The notes under the pieces are model-generated. The model did not search any database and was not told where the DNA came from. It saw nothing but the letters and a program-made list of their open reading frames with translations. A program made the translations under genes and the position numbers. Positions 52,826-60,382 of a stretch of DNA of 64,000 bases are shown here, in pieces. The first letter of the stretch is position 1, and the number at the start of each line of letters is the position of its first letter. Source of the stretch: REEB481 sp964586595 (lineage in GTDB: Bacteria; Bacteroidota; Bacteroidia; NS11-12g; UBA955); NCBI GenBank assembly GCA_964586595.1, contig CAZPHB010000015.1:1-64000 (forward strand), in the 5' to 3' direction.

Positions 52826-53659
52826 TCATTCGGAAGTTTCAGTTTTTTTAATATCTTTTTCTGTTTTAAATAAAAATCTCCAAAGATCTACTTTCATTAT
52901 AGCTGCAGATAATAAGATTCCTAGTATTGAACCAATAATAATAAATAAATTAGAAAGCAAGAACCCATGTCTCACATTGTTTCCAAGGAGGATAAATCCC
53001 TTCTTTTTTTTATTCTCATTGCCTATATAGTACACTTTAAAATCCTTGAATATTTTTTGATGCAGGAACCAAATATTTTCAACGGCATCTTGTTCTTCAT
53101 TGCTCATTGAATCTTTTTTTTCCCATAATGCAGCAATTAAGGATTTAGTTTCCGCACTATTTATTTGTACGACACTATCAATGACGTTTCGGCCAAAAAT
53201 AGAATCATTCAACTTCCAATAATCATTGGGTGGGGTTAATATTTTATTAGAAATCGCATCTAAAAATACATCTGCATTTAGTGTATTTATATCGTCAACC
53301 GCTTCACCCATACCTCCAAGGTATCGCTTTTCAATTTTCTGTTGCAATATATGGTTGATACTTAATAAAGTTATTTGTTTAATGGGCATTAAAGAAGAAA
53401 GAACAAAAATAAGGCAAATAAACACAAACAAAGATAAGCTTGCGATTCGCTGCAATGAAACGTTATGAAGCGCATTGTAAACAACAGCCAATGGATAATA
53501 AACAAGAAGCATAATTACACCAACATTCATAATTAATCCCCAAATAACAAGTTGAGGCGCTATGAGAAGAACATCTCGATTAAAAAACTTCCCCGACAAG
53601 AACAACATAAAAAATGCAGTAGCAATAATCAATGCGGTTGCTAAAAATTTATTTTTCAT
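52826..53659 (-). CDS. Multi-pass membrane protein, unknown
   Basis: A protein of about 277 aa with three N-terminal helices (ALIIATAFFMLFLSGKF, LVIWGLIMNVGVIMLLVYYPLA, LSLFVFICLIFVLSSLM), a roughly 130-residue extracytoplasmic domain and one C-terminal helix (NLFIIIGSILGILLSAAIM) before a charged tail. No family recognised. AT-rich. It follows the 192-aa membrane gene by about 10 bp and precedes the SUMF1 pseudogene. Confidence 0.6.
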   Translation of the reverse strand: MKNKFLATALIIATAFFMLFLSGKFFNRDVLLIAPQLVIWGLIMNVGVIMLLVYYPLAVVYNALHNVSLQRIASLSLFVFICLIFVLSSLMPIKQITLLSINHILQQKIEKRYLGGMGEAVDDINTLNADVFLDAISNKILTPPNDYWKLNDSIFGRNVIDSVVQINSAETKSLIAALWEKKDSMSNEEQDAVENIWFLHQKIFKDFKVYYIGNENKKKKGFILLGNNVRHGFLLSNLFIIIGSILGILLSAAIMKVDLWRFLFKTEKDIKKTETSE

Positions 53660-53668
53660 AGTCATGTA

Positions 53669-54247
53669 TCAATCTTTACAAGCCTCTATTACTCTTTTAC
53701 GTTCTTTGTGTAAATTCAAAACACTGCTTCTTGCTTCAAAGATCAGGTAGCATGAAAGACCCAAGGGTAGCAAAACAAACCATAGAAAAATAAGATAGGG
53801 ATTCGAAATAAAACTCTCCTGTGCATTTAAAACAAGCAAACCTACCGACATGGGGATCAAAGCCAATGAAAACGACAATTCAAATTTTAGCATATTGACT
53901 ACTTTGGATATGTAGTTCTCTCCAATGTAGAAGCTATTGCCGGACAACTTAAGTTTAAGATATTTATCCCAAACTTCGTCATAATCCTTAAAACCTTTAC
54001 TGCCCCTGTAAAACTTATCAAAATAATCTTCGACACGTGTACCTATATCTTCAAGCACCATACCTATGGCTAGTGATTGGGCGAAGACAATAGCTAGAAA
54101 CAAACCATCGCTTCTGTTTATAAGCTCATGCAGTTTAGGATTCGAAAAGATGATATAGATGTACGGGAAAGTGGCAAAAAAGCCCGGAAGGAATAATTCC
54201 AGCACAAGCCTATTGACGCTGTATTTGTTGTTTCCTATATTAATCAT
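53669..54247 (-). CDS. Multi-pass membrane protein, unknown
   Basis: A 192-aa protein with about four hydrophobic helices (LELFLPGFFATFPYIYIIF, FLAIVFAQSLAIGMVLEDIG, FSLALIPMSVGLLVLNA, PYLIFLWFVLLPLGLSCYLIF) and a cytoplasmic loop VEDYFDKFYRGSKGFKDYDEVWDKY. Function unknown. It heads a probable three-gene transcript with the 277-aa membrane protein and the SUMF1 pseudogene. Confidence 0.6.
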   Translation of the reverse strand: MINIGNNKYSVNRLVLELFLPGFFATFPYIYIIFSNPKLHELINRSDGLFLAIVFAQSLAIGMVLEDIGTRVEDYFDKFYRGSKGFKDYDEVWDKYLKLKLSGNSFYIGENYISKVVNMLKFELSFSLALIPMSVGLLVLNAQESFISNPYLIFLWFVLLPLGLSCYLIFEARSSVLNLHKERKRVIEACKD

Positions 54248-54395
54248 AATCTTAGGTTTCCTTACAAAAATAATACCAATGCTTAATTATCAAAATATTG
54301 CACATTTATTCGAAGTGATTTTTCATCACCATTGCTGAAGGCCACACTTTTACCCTATATTGAAGTTTGAAATTAAATTATATGGTTCACTACAG

Positions 54396-54440
54396 AAGCA
54401 ATCATGCTACCAAATTAAAAGAAAACCACTCGCCCTAGAA
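54396..54440. repeat. 45-bp direct repeat, copy 2
   Basis: Identical to 51801-51845; it lies directly beside the 28-nt hairpin downstream of the intact SUMF1 gene ending at 54519. Confidence 0.9.
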
Positions 54441-54448
54441 CCCTTACC

Positions 54449-54476
54449 GACCGCCCCGCCCTCCGGGCTTGCGGTC
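54449..54476. repeat. Downstream GC-rich hairpin of SUMF1 gene B
   Basis: Outer arms GACCGC and GCGGTC, inner GCCC/GGGC, about 45 bp past the stop codon on the coding strand. The 28 nt are identical to those at 57061-57088 although the surrounding genes differ strongly. Position and GC content recall the structure following the variable repeat in diversity-generating retroelements; it is not followed closely by a T-run. Confidence 0.6.
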
Positions 54477-54518
54477 TGCCCGAGGGAAGCGCCGCAGCTG
54501 AAAAGGACAGATCCGACA

Positions 54519-55352
54519 CTATTGCTCGGGGGAAACCAGACGAAAACCACAATGAATGATGCCGGTTAATTGATTCAGAGCCCCTGATACGCTTGAATCT
54601 AAACCAGGGTTGTCAAATCTACACCGATTTGAAACACTACAAGCATTTGGAAAAGTCAAGCAGCCACCGCCTCTTAACACATGGGAAGTACCCCTTTTGG
54701 GGCCTTGCGGATTCTCATACGGGCTGCCCGCGTAATACGTGTCTTCATACCAATCGTTACACCATTCCCAGACATTGCCGCTCATATCATAAAGCCCTAT
54801 CTCATTCGGTAATTTCAGGCCCACTTTATGTGTCTGTTTAATTGAGTTTTCTACGAACCAGCCGACAGAATCCAAGTTGTTACTACCACTGAATCGATAC
54901 CCTTTGCTCAAACGGCCACCCCGGGCTGCATATTCCCATTCTGCTTCCGTGGGCAGGCGGTACCGCTTGCCGCTGAGTTTATTTAGTTTCCGGATGAATT
55001 CCTGCGCAACTTCCCAGCTAATATTTTCGACAGGCCTGCTTAGCCCTTGAAATGTTGATGGGTTATCCCCCATCACCAATATCCATTCCTCCTGGGTTAC
55101 CGCATACTTACCCATACGGAAACTGCTCAGGCTGACCTTATGAGCAGGTTTCGCATAATCCTCGCAATTTCCTTGCTCTTCCGTGCAACCCATGGTGAAC
55201 GTGCCGCCTTCCACCAAAACCATATTGGCCTCCAAGCGCTGTAGCATTGATTCTAGTTCCGGACTTAGTTTTCCTAATCCGAAAAGACTTTTAACAGCGG
55301 TGACAAGTGCATTTAGGAAAGATTCGCCTTGGCCAGTTTTGTTGCGTGTCAT
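54519..55352 (-). CDS. SUMF1/FGE-sulfatase domain protein B
   Basis: A 277-aa protein of the formylglycine-generating-enzyme-like family (C-type-lectin fold). There is no signal peptide; the first 45 residues (SFLNALVTAVKSLFGLGKLSPELESMLQRLEANM) look helical. Domain motifs: MVLVEGGTFTMGCTEEQ, YAVTQEEWILVMGDNPSTF, YRLPTEAEWEYAARGG, NEIGLYDMSGNVWEWCNDWY, then VLRGGG, a long variable stretch and HCGFRLVSPEQ. The copper-binding Cys pair of true FGE is not evident, so a binding rather than catalytic role is more likely. Its C-terminal block is longer and unlike those of the other two paralogues. Confidence 0.78.
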   Translation of the reverse strand: MTRNKTGQGESFLNALVTAVKSLFGLGKLSPELESMLQRLEANMVLVEGGTFTMGCTEEQGNCEDYAKPAHKVSLSSFRMGKYAVTQEEWILVMGDNPSTFQGLSRPVENISWEVAQEFIRKLNKLSGKRYRLPTEAEWEYAARGGRLSKGYRFSGSNNLDSVGWFVENSIKQTHKVGLKLPNEIGLYDMSGNVWEWCNDWYEDTYYAGSPYENPQGPKRGTSHVLRGGGCLTFPNACSVSNRCRFDNPGLDSSVSGALNQLTGIIHCGFRLVSPEQ

Positions 55353-55407
55353 CAGATGTTGTTTTGTTCAAAAATAATGGGATTATCAAAATCATCCTCA
55401 ACTGTAC

Positions 55408-55836
55408 CTATTGCCCGCCTGTAGTGGTCAGATTCCTCGGATAGCCATAACCGCCTCGGGTAATGCCATTTAAATCCGGTTCAAGATATACCACCATATC
55501 CCGTCCGCTTTTGCGGTCTTTCATCATCAGGATTCGGAACAATCCATCACCAGTTTGATACACTATTTTCTCGTTTTCATAGCGAAGAATGGGCAGGTTT
55601 TCGCCCCAGAAATGAACGTATCCTTGTTCCTTGTTGATGGTCCAGTGTTTCGCTATTTCCCTGTACACGATGACACCCGTCTTTTCAATCAATTCATCAC
55701 GGATTGCTTTTTCAATTCCCAGTTCGGTTTGATAAGAAAACAACTGCATGGAATCAATGGTCATGGTGATTACCTGGGCCACAGCTGTCTGCAATGACAT
55801 GATGGCAAGTGCGATTATTGCAAAGTGCTTTTTCAT
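55408..55836 (-). CDS. Small exported protein, paralogue of 58557-58985
   Basis: A 142-aa protein with signal peptide (ending QTAVAQ) and mature start VITMTIDSMQLFSYQTELGIEKAI. The C-terminus ends GGYGYPRNLTTTGGQ. It is clearly homologous over its length to the protein at 58557-58985 (KIVYQT, GRDM, LEP, and YP-N-x-TT-GGQ-like end). Function unknown. Each paralogue stands upstream of a SUMF1 gene on the same strand. Confidence 0.65.
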   Translation of the reverse strand: MKKHFAIIALAIMSLQTAVAQVITMTIDSMQLFSYQTELGIEKAIRDELIEKTGVIVYREIAKHWTINKEQGYVHFWGENLPILRYENEKIVYQTGDGLFRILMMKDRKSGRDMVVYLEPDLNGITRGGYGYPRNLTTTGGQ

Positions 55837-55914
55837 GGTGTTTTGTATTATTTAGGTGGCAAAGACATTCCTTCGGGCATCAACAGCCCATGAAGAAGTC
55901 TAAATGTGGTCACA

Positions 55915-56706
55915 TTAATGCTGTTCATTATTTATGGCCAGATTGAGGTATTCAGGATACCGGAATATCAACCTGATGTTATCTTTTGGGCTAGCAATTT
56001 CCTGATGGTATGGAATATAATCATCTAAGGGATCATAATCAAAATACAGATGCACCCGTGGAAGATTAAACGTAAAACTGACATATGCCGGTTTCATCAT
56101 GGTATCGGCGCTAAAGGATATAAATGGATTATTCGCCGCGGCCAGATAACTGGAATCAAGCAATCGGTTTCCTTCACTGTCAAGGATGCTAAAATCCATC
56201 TGAGTACTAATTTCCAACCATACATTCCCAAAATACGCGTTAAGCGTCCAAAATTTGAATGATTCGCTGATGATAAACCGGGTATTCGGATACTCGCTGG
56301 CAACACGGATATCGTTGGTTTCCACCAAGTTGAATATTTCTTCATAATCTATTTTGATTTCTACCTTCAGGCCCCTAAAATCAAAGTTTCTGATGTCTCC
56401 CATGTCGTTCAGCCCCGGATGTAATCGTCCACGTGCGCTTTTAGGACCACAAAGCAGGAGCCCCGTCGAATCACCGGTGGAGGGGTTAAACCTTTTACCC
56501 AGGTATTTACATTGTTTGAGTTCCACCTGATACAAATAGCCGAAGTAATCCAGAAATTGGGTTAGGCTGTCTATTTGAATGGTTTTTATTTCGGGAGGTT
56601 CAACAAAATCCTCATGACTATGGTACTCCCGGTTTCCATCATTCCGGGCGAAACCATTTATGGAGAGGCAGCAGATACAGATCAGGAATAAGACAGCGTT
56701 TTTCAT
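55915..56706 (-). CDS. Exported protein of unknown function
   Basis: A 263-aa protein with a signal peptide (MKNAVLFLICICCLSINGFA). The mature part is hydrophilic and beta-rich, with GLLLCGPKSARG and a C-terminal FRYPEYLNLAINNEQ. No family recognised. It lies upstream of the 142-aa secreted protein on the same strand and may be cotranscribed. Confidence 0.6.
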   Translation of the reverse strand: MKNAVLFLICICCLSINGFARNDGNREYHSHEDFVEPPEIKTIQIDSLTQFLDYFGYLYQVELKQCKYLGKRFNPSTGDSTGLLLCGPKSARGRLHPGLNDMGDIRNFDFRGLKVEIKIDYEEIFNLVETNDIRVASEYPNTRFIISESFKFWTLNAYFGNVWLEISTQMDFSILDSEGNRLLDSSYLAAANNPFISFSADTMMKPAYVSFTFNLPRVHLYFDYDPLDDYIPYHQEIASPKDNIRLIFRYPEYLNLAINNEQH

Positions 56707-57131
56707 AAGAGTTTTTATTTACTAAACTAATTTTTGTATCTATTATTGTATTTAAATATTGTCCAAAATAAATAAAGTACTCTTCAGAGTTTTTTTGTAT
56801 TACTCATCTGGTCCTCATTCGTCAACCAACACCGCTTGCGGCATGCGGTTTTTGTTTTCACCCCGACTGAGCGCAATAACTGCCAGATTCAATGTAAGCA
56901 ATGCGCTTTAAAAGCTTTGTGGGACTTTGGCGACGCAGGGGAAACATTGACGCCCGGGTACAGGTGGCACTGGCGGCGCTCATGTATTTTGTGTCCTTCG
57001 TATCCCACAAAAGCCAACAAGCACAAAACCGGTAAAACAAAAACCTGCTTCCCCCTCGCCGACCGCCCCGCCCTCCGGGCTTGCGGTCTGCCCGGGGGAA
57101 GCCCTTTAGCTCACAAGGGTGGATGCCGCGC
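56707..57131. other. Gene-free region with hairpins
   Basis: No gene supported. It holds an AT-rich promoter-like stretch for the gene ending at 55915, a terminator-like hairpin ACCGC/GCGGT followed by TTTTGTTTT (about 56830-56860, plus strand), and the GC-rich hairpin at 57061-57088 that follows SUMF1 gene A. Short frames through here have no recognisable content. Confidence 0.45.
57061..57088. repeat. Downstream GC-rich hairpin of SUMF1 gene A
   Basis: Identical 28 nt to 54449-54476 (arms GACCGC/GCGGTC, inner GCCC/GGGC), about 45 bp past the stop on the coding strand. Confidence 0.6.
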
Positions 57132-57947
57132 TTATAAATTCGGGGAAACCAAACGGAAACCGCAGTCTTCGGAGCGGTAGCCTGGAGTCCAGAGTCTGCT
57201 GCGATACAACAACCGGCAGCTCCTGGCGTTGATGAACCAACTGCCGCCGCGGAGCACACGGGCATCCGGCCCTTGCTTATCCGGCCCTTGCGGATTGTTG
57301 TCGGGGCTAACGGCGTAATATTTGCCATCATACCAGTCGCTGCACCATTCCCATACATTACCGCTCATGTCGTAAAGGCCCAGCTCATTCGGCAATTTCT
57401 GGCCAACCTTATGGGTTTGCTCGGTTGCGTTATCGTTGTACCAGCCCACAGAATCCAGGTCATTGCCTCCGCTGAATAGATGTCCTTTGCTCAAACGACC
57501 GCCCCGGGCTGCATATTCCCATTCTGCTTCCGTGGGCAGACGGTACTGCTTGCCGCTGAGCTTGTTGAGCTTACGGATGAATTCCTGCGCATCTTCCCAG
57601 CTAATATCTTCAACCGGCCTGCGCGGACCATGAAATGTTGATGGGTTATCACCCATCACCAATTCCCATTCCTCTTGAGTGACTTCATACTTGCCGATGC
57701 GAAAACTGCTCAGGGTTACCGCATGGGCAGGTTTCTCATTGTCTTCGCAATTTCCTTGCTCTTCCGTGCAACCCATGGTGAACGTGCCGCCTTCTACCAA
57801 AACCATATTGGCCTCCAGCCGCTGCAGGATGGAATCTTGTTCCGCGCTGAGGTCTTGCCGGCTCATAGTCCGGTTGCAGGCTGCGCTCAAAAGCAGCAGT
57901 ATGGGCAACGCACATAACAATGCTTGGGTTCTCATGGGTTTCTTCAT
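57132..57947 (-). CDS. SUMF1/FGE-sulfatase domain lipoprotein A
   Basis: A 271-aa lipoprotein: signal peptide with lipobox LLSAAC, then the SUMF1 domain. Motifs: SILQRLEANMVLVEGGTFTMGC, KYEVTQEEWELVMGDNPSTFHG, YRLPTEAEWEYAARGGRLSKGH, NELGLYDMSGNVWEWCSDWYDG, then VLRGGSW, a variable stretch and CGFRLVSPNL. The domain is C-type-lectin-like and presumably surface- or periplasm-exposed. The variable-region-like block is 57141-57260; its flanks are shared with the pseudogene at 51915, but the 26 codons between differ at nearly every one. A start at 57935 is also possible. Confidence 0.8.
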   Translation of the reverse strand: MKKPMRTQALLCALPILLLLSAACNRTMSRQDLSAEQDSILQRLEANMVLVEGGTFTMGCTEEQGNCEDNEKPAHAVTLSSFRIGKYEVTQEEWELVMGDNPSTFHGPRRPVEDISWEDAQEFIRKLNKLSGKQYRLPTEAEWEYAARGGRLSKGHLFSGGNDLDSVGWYNDNATEQTHKVGQKLPNELGLYDMSGNVWEWCSDWYDGKYYAVSPDNNPQGPDKQGPDARVLRGGSWFINARSCRLLYRSRLWTPGYRSEDCGFRLVSPNL

Positions 57948-58029
57948 TTATTTTATTCGAAAATAATGGAATTAAGGATAACAGCATGCCCGGTGTGTAT
58001 ATATTGCTGCGGAGTAGCGCATTTATACG

Positions 58030-58503
58030 CTATTCGCCGACGAGTAATGTAATGTACACATGTTCGCCGCTCTTGCAACAAGAAACATACATTTTTTCAT
58101 AATCAGGGTTGATGAGTGATGCGTTATGTGGCTTAGAACTTTTAAATCCAAACATAATTTGTGACGCCAAATAAGTTAGTCTGTCACTGTCAGAATAAAA
58201 AACTCTAGTACAATTTTCTTGAAACGCCCTCCCCAACATGTAAGGGTCACGTTTAATTCTGTTTTCAATCGTGTTGTTGCCAATACCATGCGTAGTAAAG
58301 CCATAACGGGATTGATTATAGCTTTGTATATCTGCAAATTTCTTGTATTTGGGTTCAATGGCCACAGGTTTCAAACCCAATGATTTCCGGTAAACATTGA
58401 TGGAGTCACATACCATCGATACAATGGAATCGCCGATGTAGTGCTGCGCGCAAAGAGGCTCCGACAGCAGCAACAGGAGGATGATTATTGGTTTTTTATA
58501 CAT
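58030..58503 (-). CDS. Exported CAP-domain-like protein
   Basis: A 157-aa protein with a signal peptide (MYKKPIIILLLLLSEPLCA) and a CAP/SCP-like core: SINVYRKSLGLKPVAIEP, IQSYNQSRYGFTTHGIGNNTIENR, a Glu-Asn-Cys segment and HNASLINPDYEKMYVSCC. CAP proteins are secreted and of mixed function. The upstream ATG at 58638 would include sequence from the next gene, so 58503 is preferred. It lies upstream of SUMF1 gene A on the same strand. Confidence 0.65.
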   Translation of the reverse strand: MYKKPIIILLLLLSEPLCAQHYIGDSIVSMVCDSINVYRKSLGLKPVAIEPKYKKFADIQSYNQSRYGFTTHGIGNNTIENRIKRDPYMLGRAFQENCTRVFYSDSDRLTYLASQIMFGFKSSKPHNASLINPDYEKMYVSCCKSGEHVYITLLVGE

Positions 58504-58556
58504 ATTGAGAAATACTGTTTGTTCACGATCTGTAAGTAAAATTGCCTTTGTTGTAC

Positions 58557-58985
58557 CTATTGCCCGGCTGTTGTGACCACATTTTTCGGATAAGCGAAGC
58601 CTCCGCGAACCTTGCCTTCTTTCTCTGGTTCCAGCCAAAATATCATGTCACGACCATCTTCAGCGTTGGTCATCATGAATATTTTAAACGCTCCAATACT
58701 GGTTTGATAAACAATTTTGTCACCCTCATATCGGACAATTTCATAATTATCCTCAAAAAATTTTACATAACCCATAGACAGGTTAATGGTCCAATTACAG
58801 CCTTTTTCGTTATAATAACGAGACCCTTTGTAGTCGATATTTTGTTCTTTCACTGCTCGTTCAAATCCGAGTTCGGCGCTATATTCAAATAACTGAGCCG
58901 TGTCCACTTTCATGGTGATAACCTGGGCCAGAGTTCCTAAATAATTGAATGCGAAGAGCCAGAGGATTAAAATTGCGTTTTTCAT
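58557..58985 (-). CDS. Small exported protein, paralogue of 55408-55836
   Basis: A 142-aa protein with signal peptide (ending YLGTLAQ) and mature start VITMKVDTAQLFEYSAELGFERAV; it ends RGGFAYPKNVVTTAGQ. It has the same length and pattern as the protein at 55408-55836. Function unknown. It precedes the CAP-like gene and SUMF1 gene A. Confidence 0.65.
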   Translation of the reverse strand: MKNAILILWLFAFNYLGTLAQVITMKVDTAQLFEYSAELGFERAVKEQNIDYKGSRYYNEKGCNWTINLSMGYVKFFEDNYEIVRYEGDKIVYQTSIGAFKIFMMTNAEDGRDMIFWLEPEKEGKVRGGFAYPKNVVTTAGQ

Positions 58986-59277
58986 GGTTTTCTTGATTGT
59001 TTTAAAATTGATATTGCCCTGCAGTGTTTATCTTATTTAATCAGCCCCTGCAATGGTTTATACAAGATGATCCAGCAAATGAAGAACCTCACTCTATAGG
59101 TTGGCTAAATGCTTTTTGCAACGGCACCCAAGGAATTCCTGTAAAGTATATCCATAGCAGATACATGTATCATCGCCATTAATCTTTACCTATTGTTCAT
59201 TTATTGAATAACAGTTATTTCCGCTTTTTATTGCTTATGTTTTTATTATATATTGATTCTTTTCAACCCTTCCTGTT

Positions 59278-59736
59278 TTATGGATTGGTTTCCATAACCG
59301 CCTGGATACCGCACCTTTTGCCCGGATATTTTTCACTGAGGGCTGCTTCCATATACAGGCGCTGTGTGGGGGTGTTCTGAAAGATGTACACCGTTGTGGG
59401 GTTGCTGTTTTGAGGGTGCCGAATCAGGAAACCGAAGTCTTTGCCGCCGTATATATTATCCAGACTTGTTGACTCGTAGATGATGCCATGTTCATATTTG
59501 GTATAAAGCTCTGTAGCCTTGGTCATCTGAAAGGTGCTGTTTTTCGCATCAAATACAAACTTGGCGGCCATGCGATAACTACCCATATTGCTGTCCAGAT
59601 TTTTATTAAAGGCGTCAACTGTGTTTATTGAAGTATCATGGCAAAAGGCATAATATCTCTTGAATTGCACGCGGACCTGTCCTTCAGCCTGGAGGGCTGC
59701 AAGCAGCAGGATGGCGCAGGTAATGACTGTTTTCAT
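59278..59736 (-). CDS. Exported protein of unknown function
   Basis: A 152-aa protein with a signal peptide (MKTVITCAILLLAALQAEG) and a hydrophilic mature part with two Cys (YYAFCHD and GKRCGIQ). No family recognised. About 290 bp of AT-rich sequence without a gene separate it from the paralogue at 58557. Confidence 0.55.
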   Translation of the reverse strand: MKTVITCAILLLAALQAEGQVRVQFKRYYAFCHDTSINTVDAFNKNLDSNMGSYRMAAKFVFDAKNSTFQMTKATELYTKYEHGIIYESTSLDNIYGGKDFGFLIRHPQNSNPTTVYIFQNTPTQRLYMEAALSEKYPGKRCGIQAVMETNP

Positions 59737-60382
59737 GGCATTTCTGTTTTTTAAGGTTCGTCAAATAGTGAATCATTGCTTCGAAACAGAGCAGCATGAA
59801 GTATGCTACTCATGGGCAGCGTGTTCAGGCAGGATACTTTCAAAGAGTATCCCGTTCACCGATCAGAAGACGCGTGTATTGAAGTCTGCCCGAACGGCCT
59901 GTGGCAAGAGTGCCTTACCTGCCGTAGGAACATTTCCACCGGAACCGGAAGACGTAAAAGCAAAATAATCAGTGACTTCCTGAAGATTGAAACAAGGGAG
60001 CGCACTACACCCGGATGCCGGATTCAATGCGGATATAGCCTTTAAGAAACCTGCGCTCGTTGTGTTTAAGATGTTGCATTCCATTTGTTTCATGACATTA
60101 TCCTTTCTTTTACGCAAGCTGAAACCCTCTTCATCCGGGGGCTAACGGCTCACCGGAACCACCCGGTGCATTCATCAATATAGTTAGAACGTAAGGCCTC
60201 GCAGGTTATTGCTTAAGGTGGTAAAATTCGCAGCAGTGAACTAAATGTGATGTTATACTATACGGCTAGGCTTTCGACCAGATTCATGCGTTCATGGCTA
60301 TACACATGGCAGGATAAATTTATGTTAAGCTATTAATATCAAATGAGATTTTACAGCCTTGCTCAGAAAACAGCCGGGAGTT
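59737..60382. other. Region without a confident gene
   Basis: An 84-codon minus-strand frame (59863-60117) encodes a Gly/Ser/Ala-rich sequence (NPASGCSALPCFN, FTSSGSGGNVPTAG). It might be a small peptide gene, but has no homologue I recognise and no promoter match. Nothing else is supported. Confidence 0.3.

Noticed and set aside
59863..60117. 84-codon minus-strand frame with Gly/Ser-rich sequence, considered as a peptide precursor gene
   Set aside because: No leader-peptide motif, modification enzyme or promoter nearby; cannot be told from chance.
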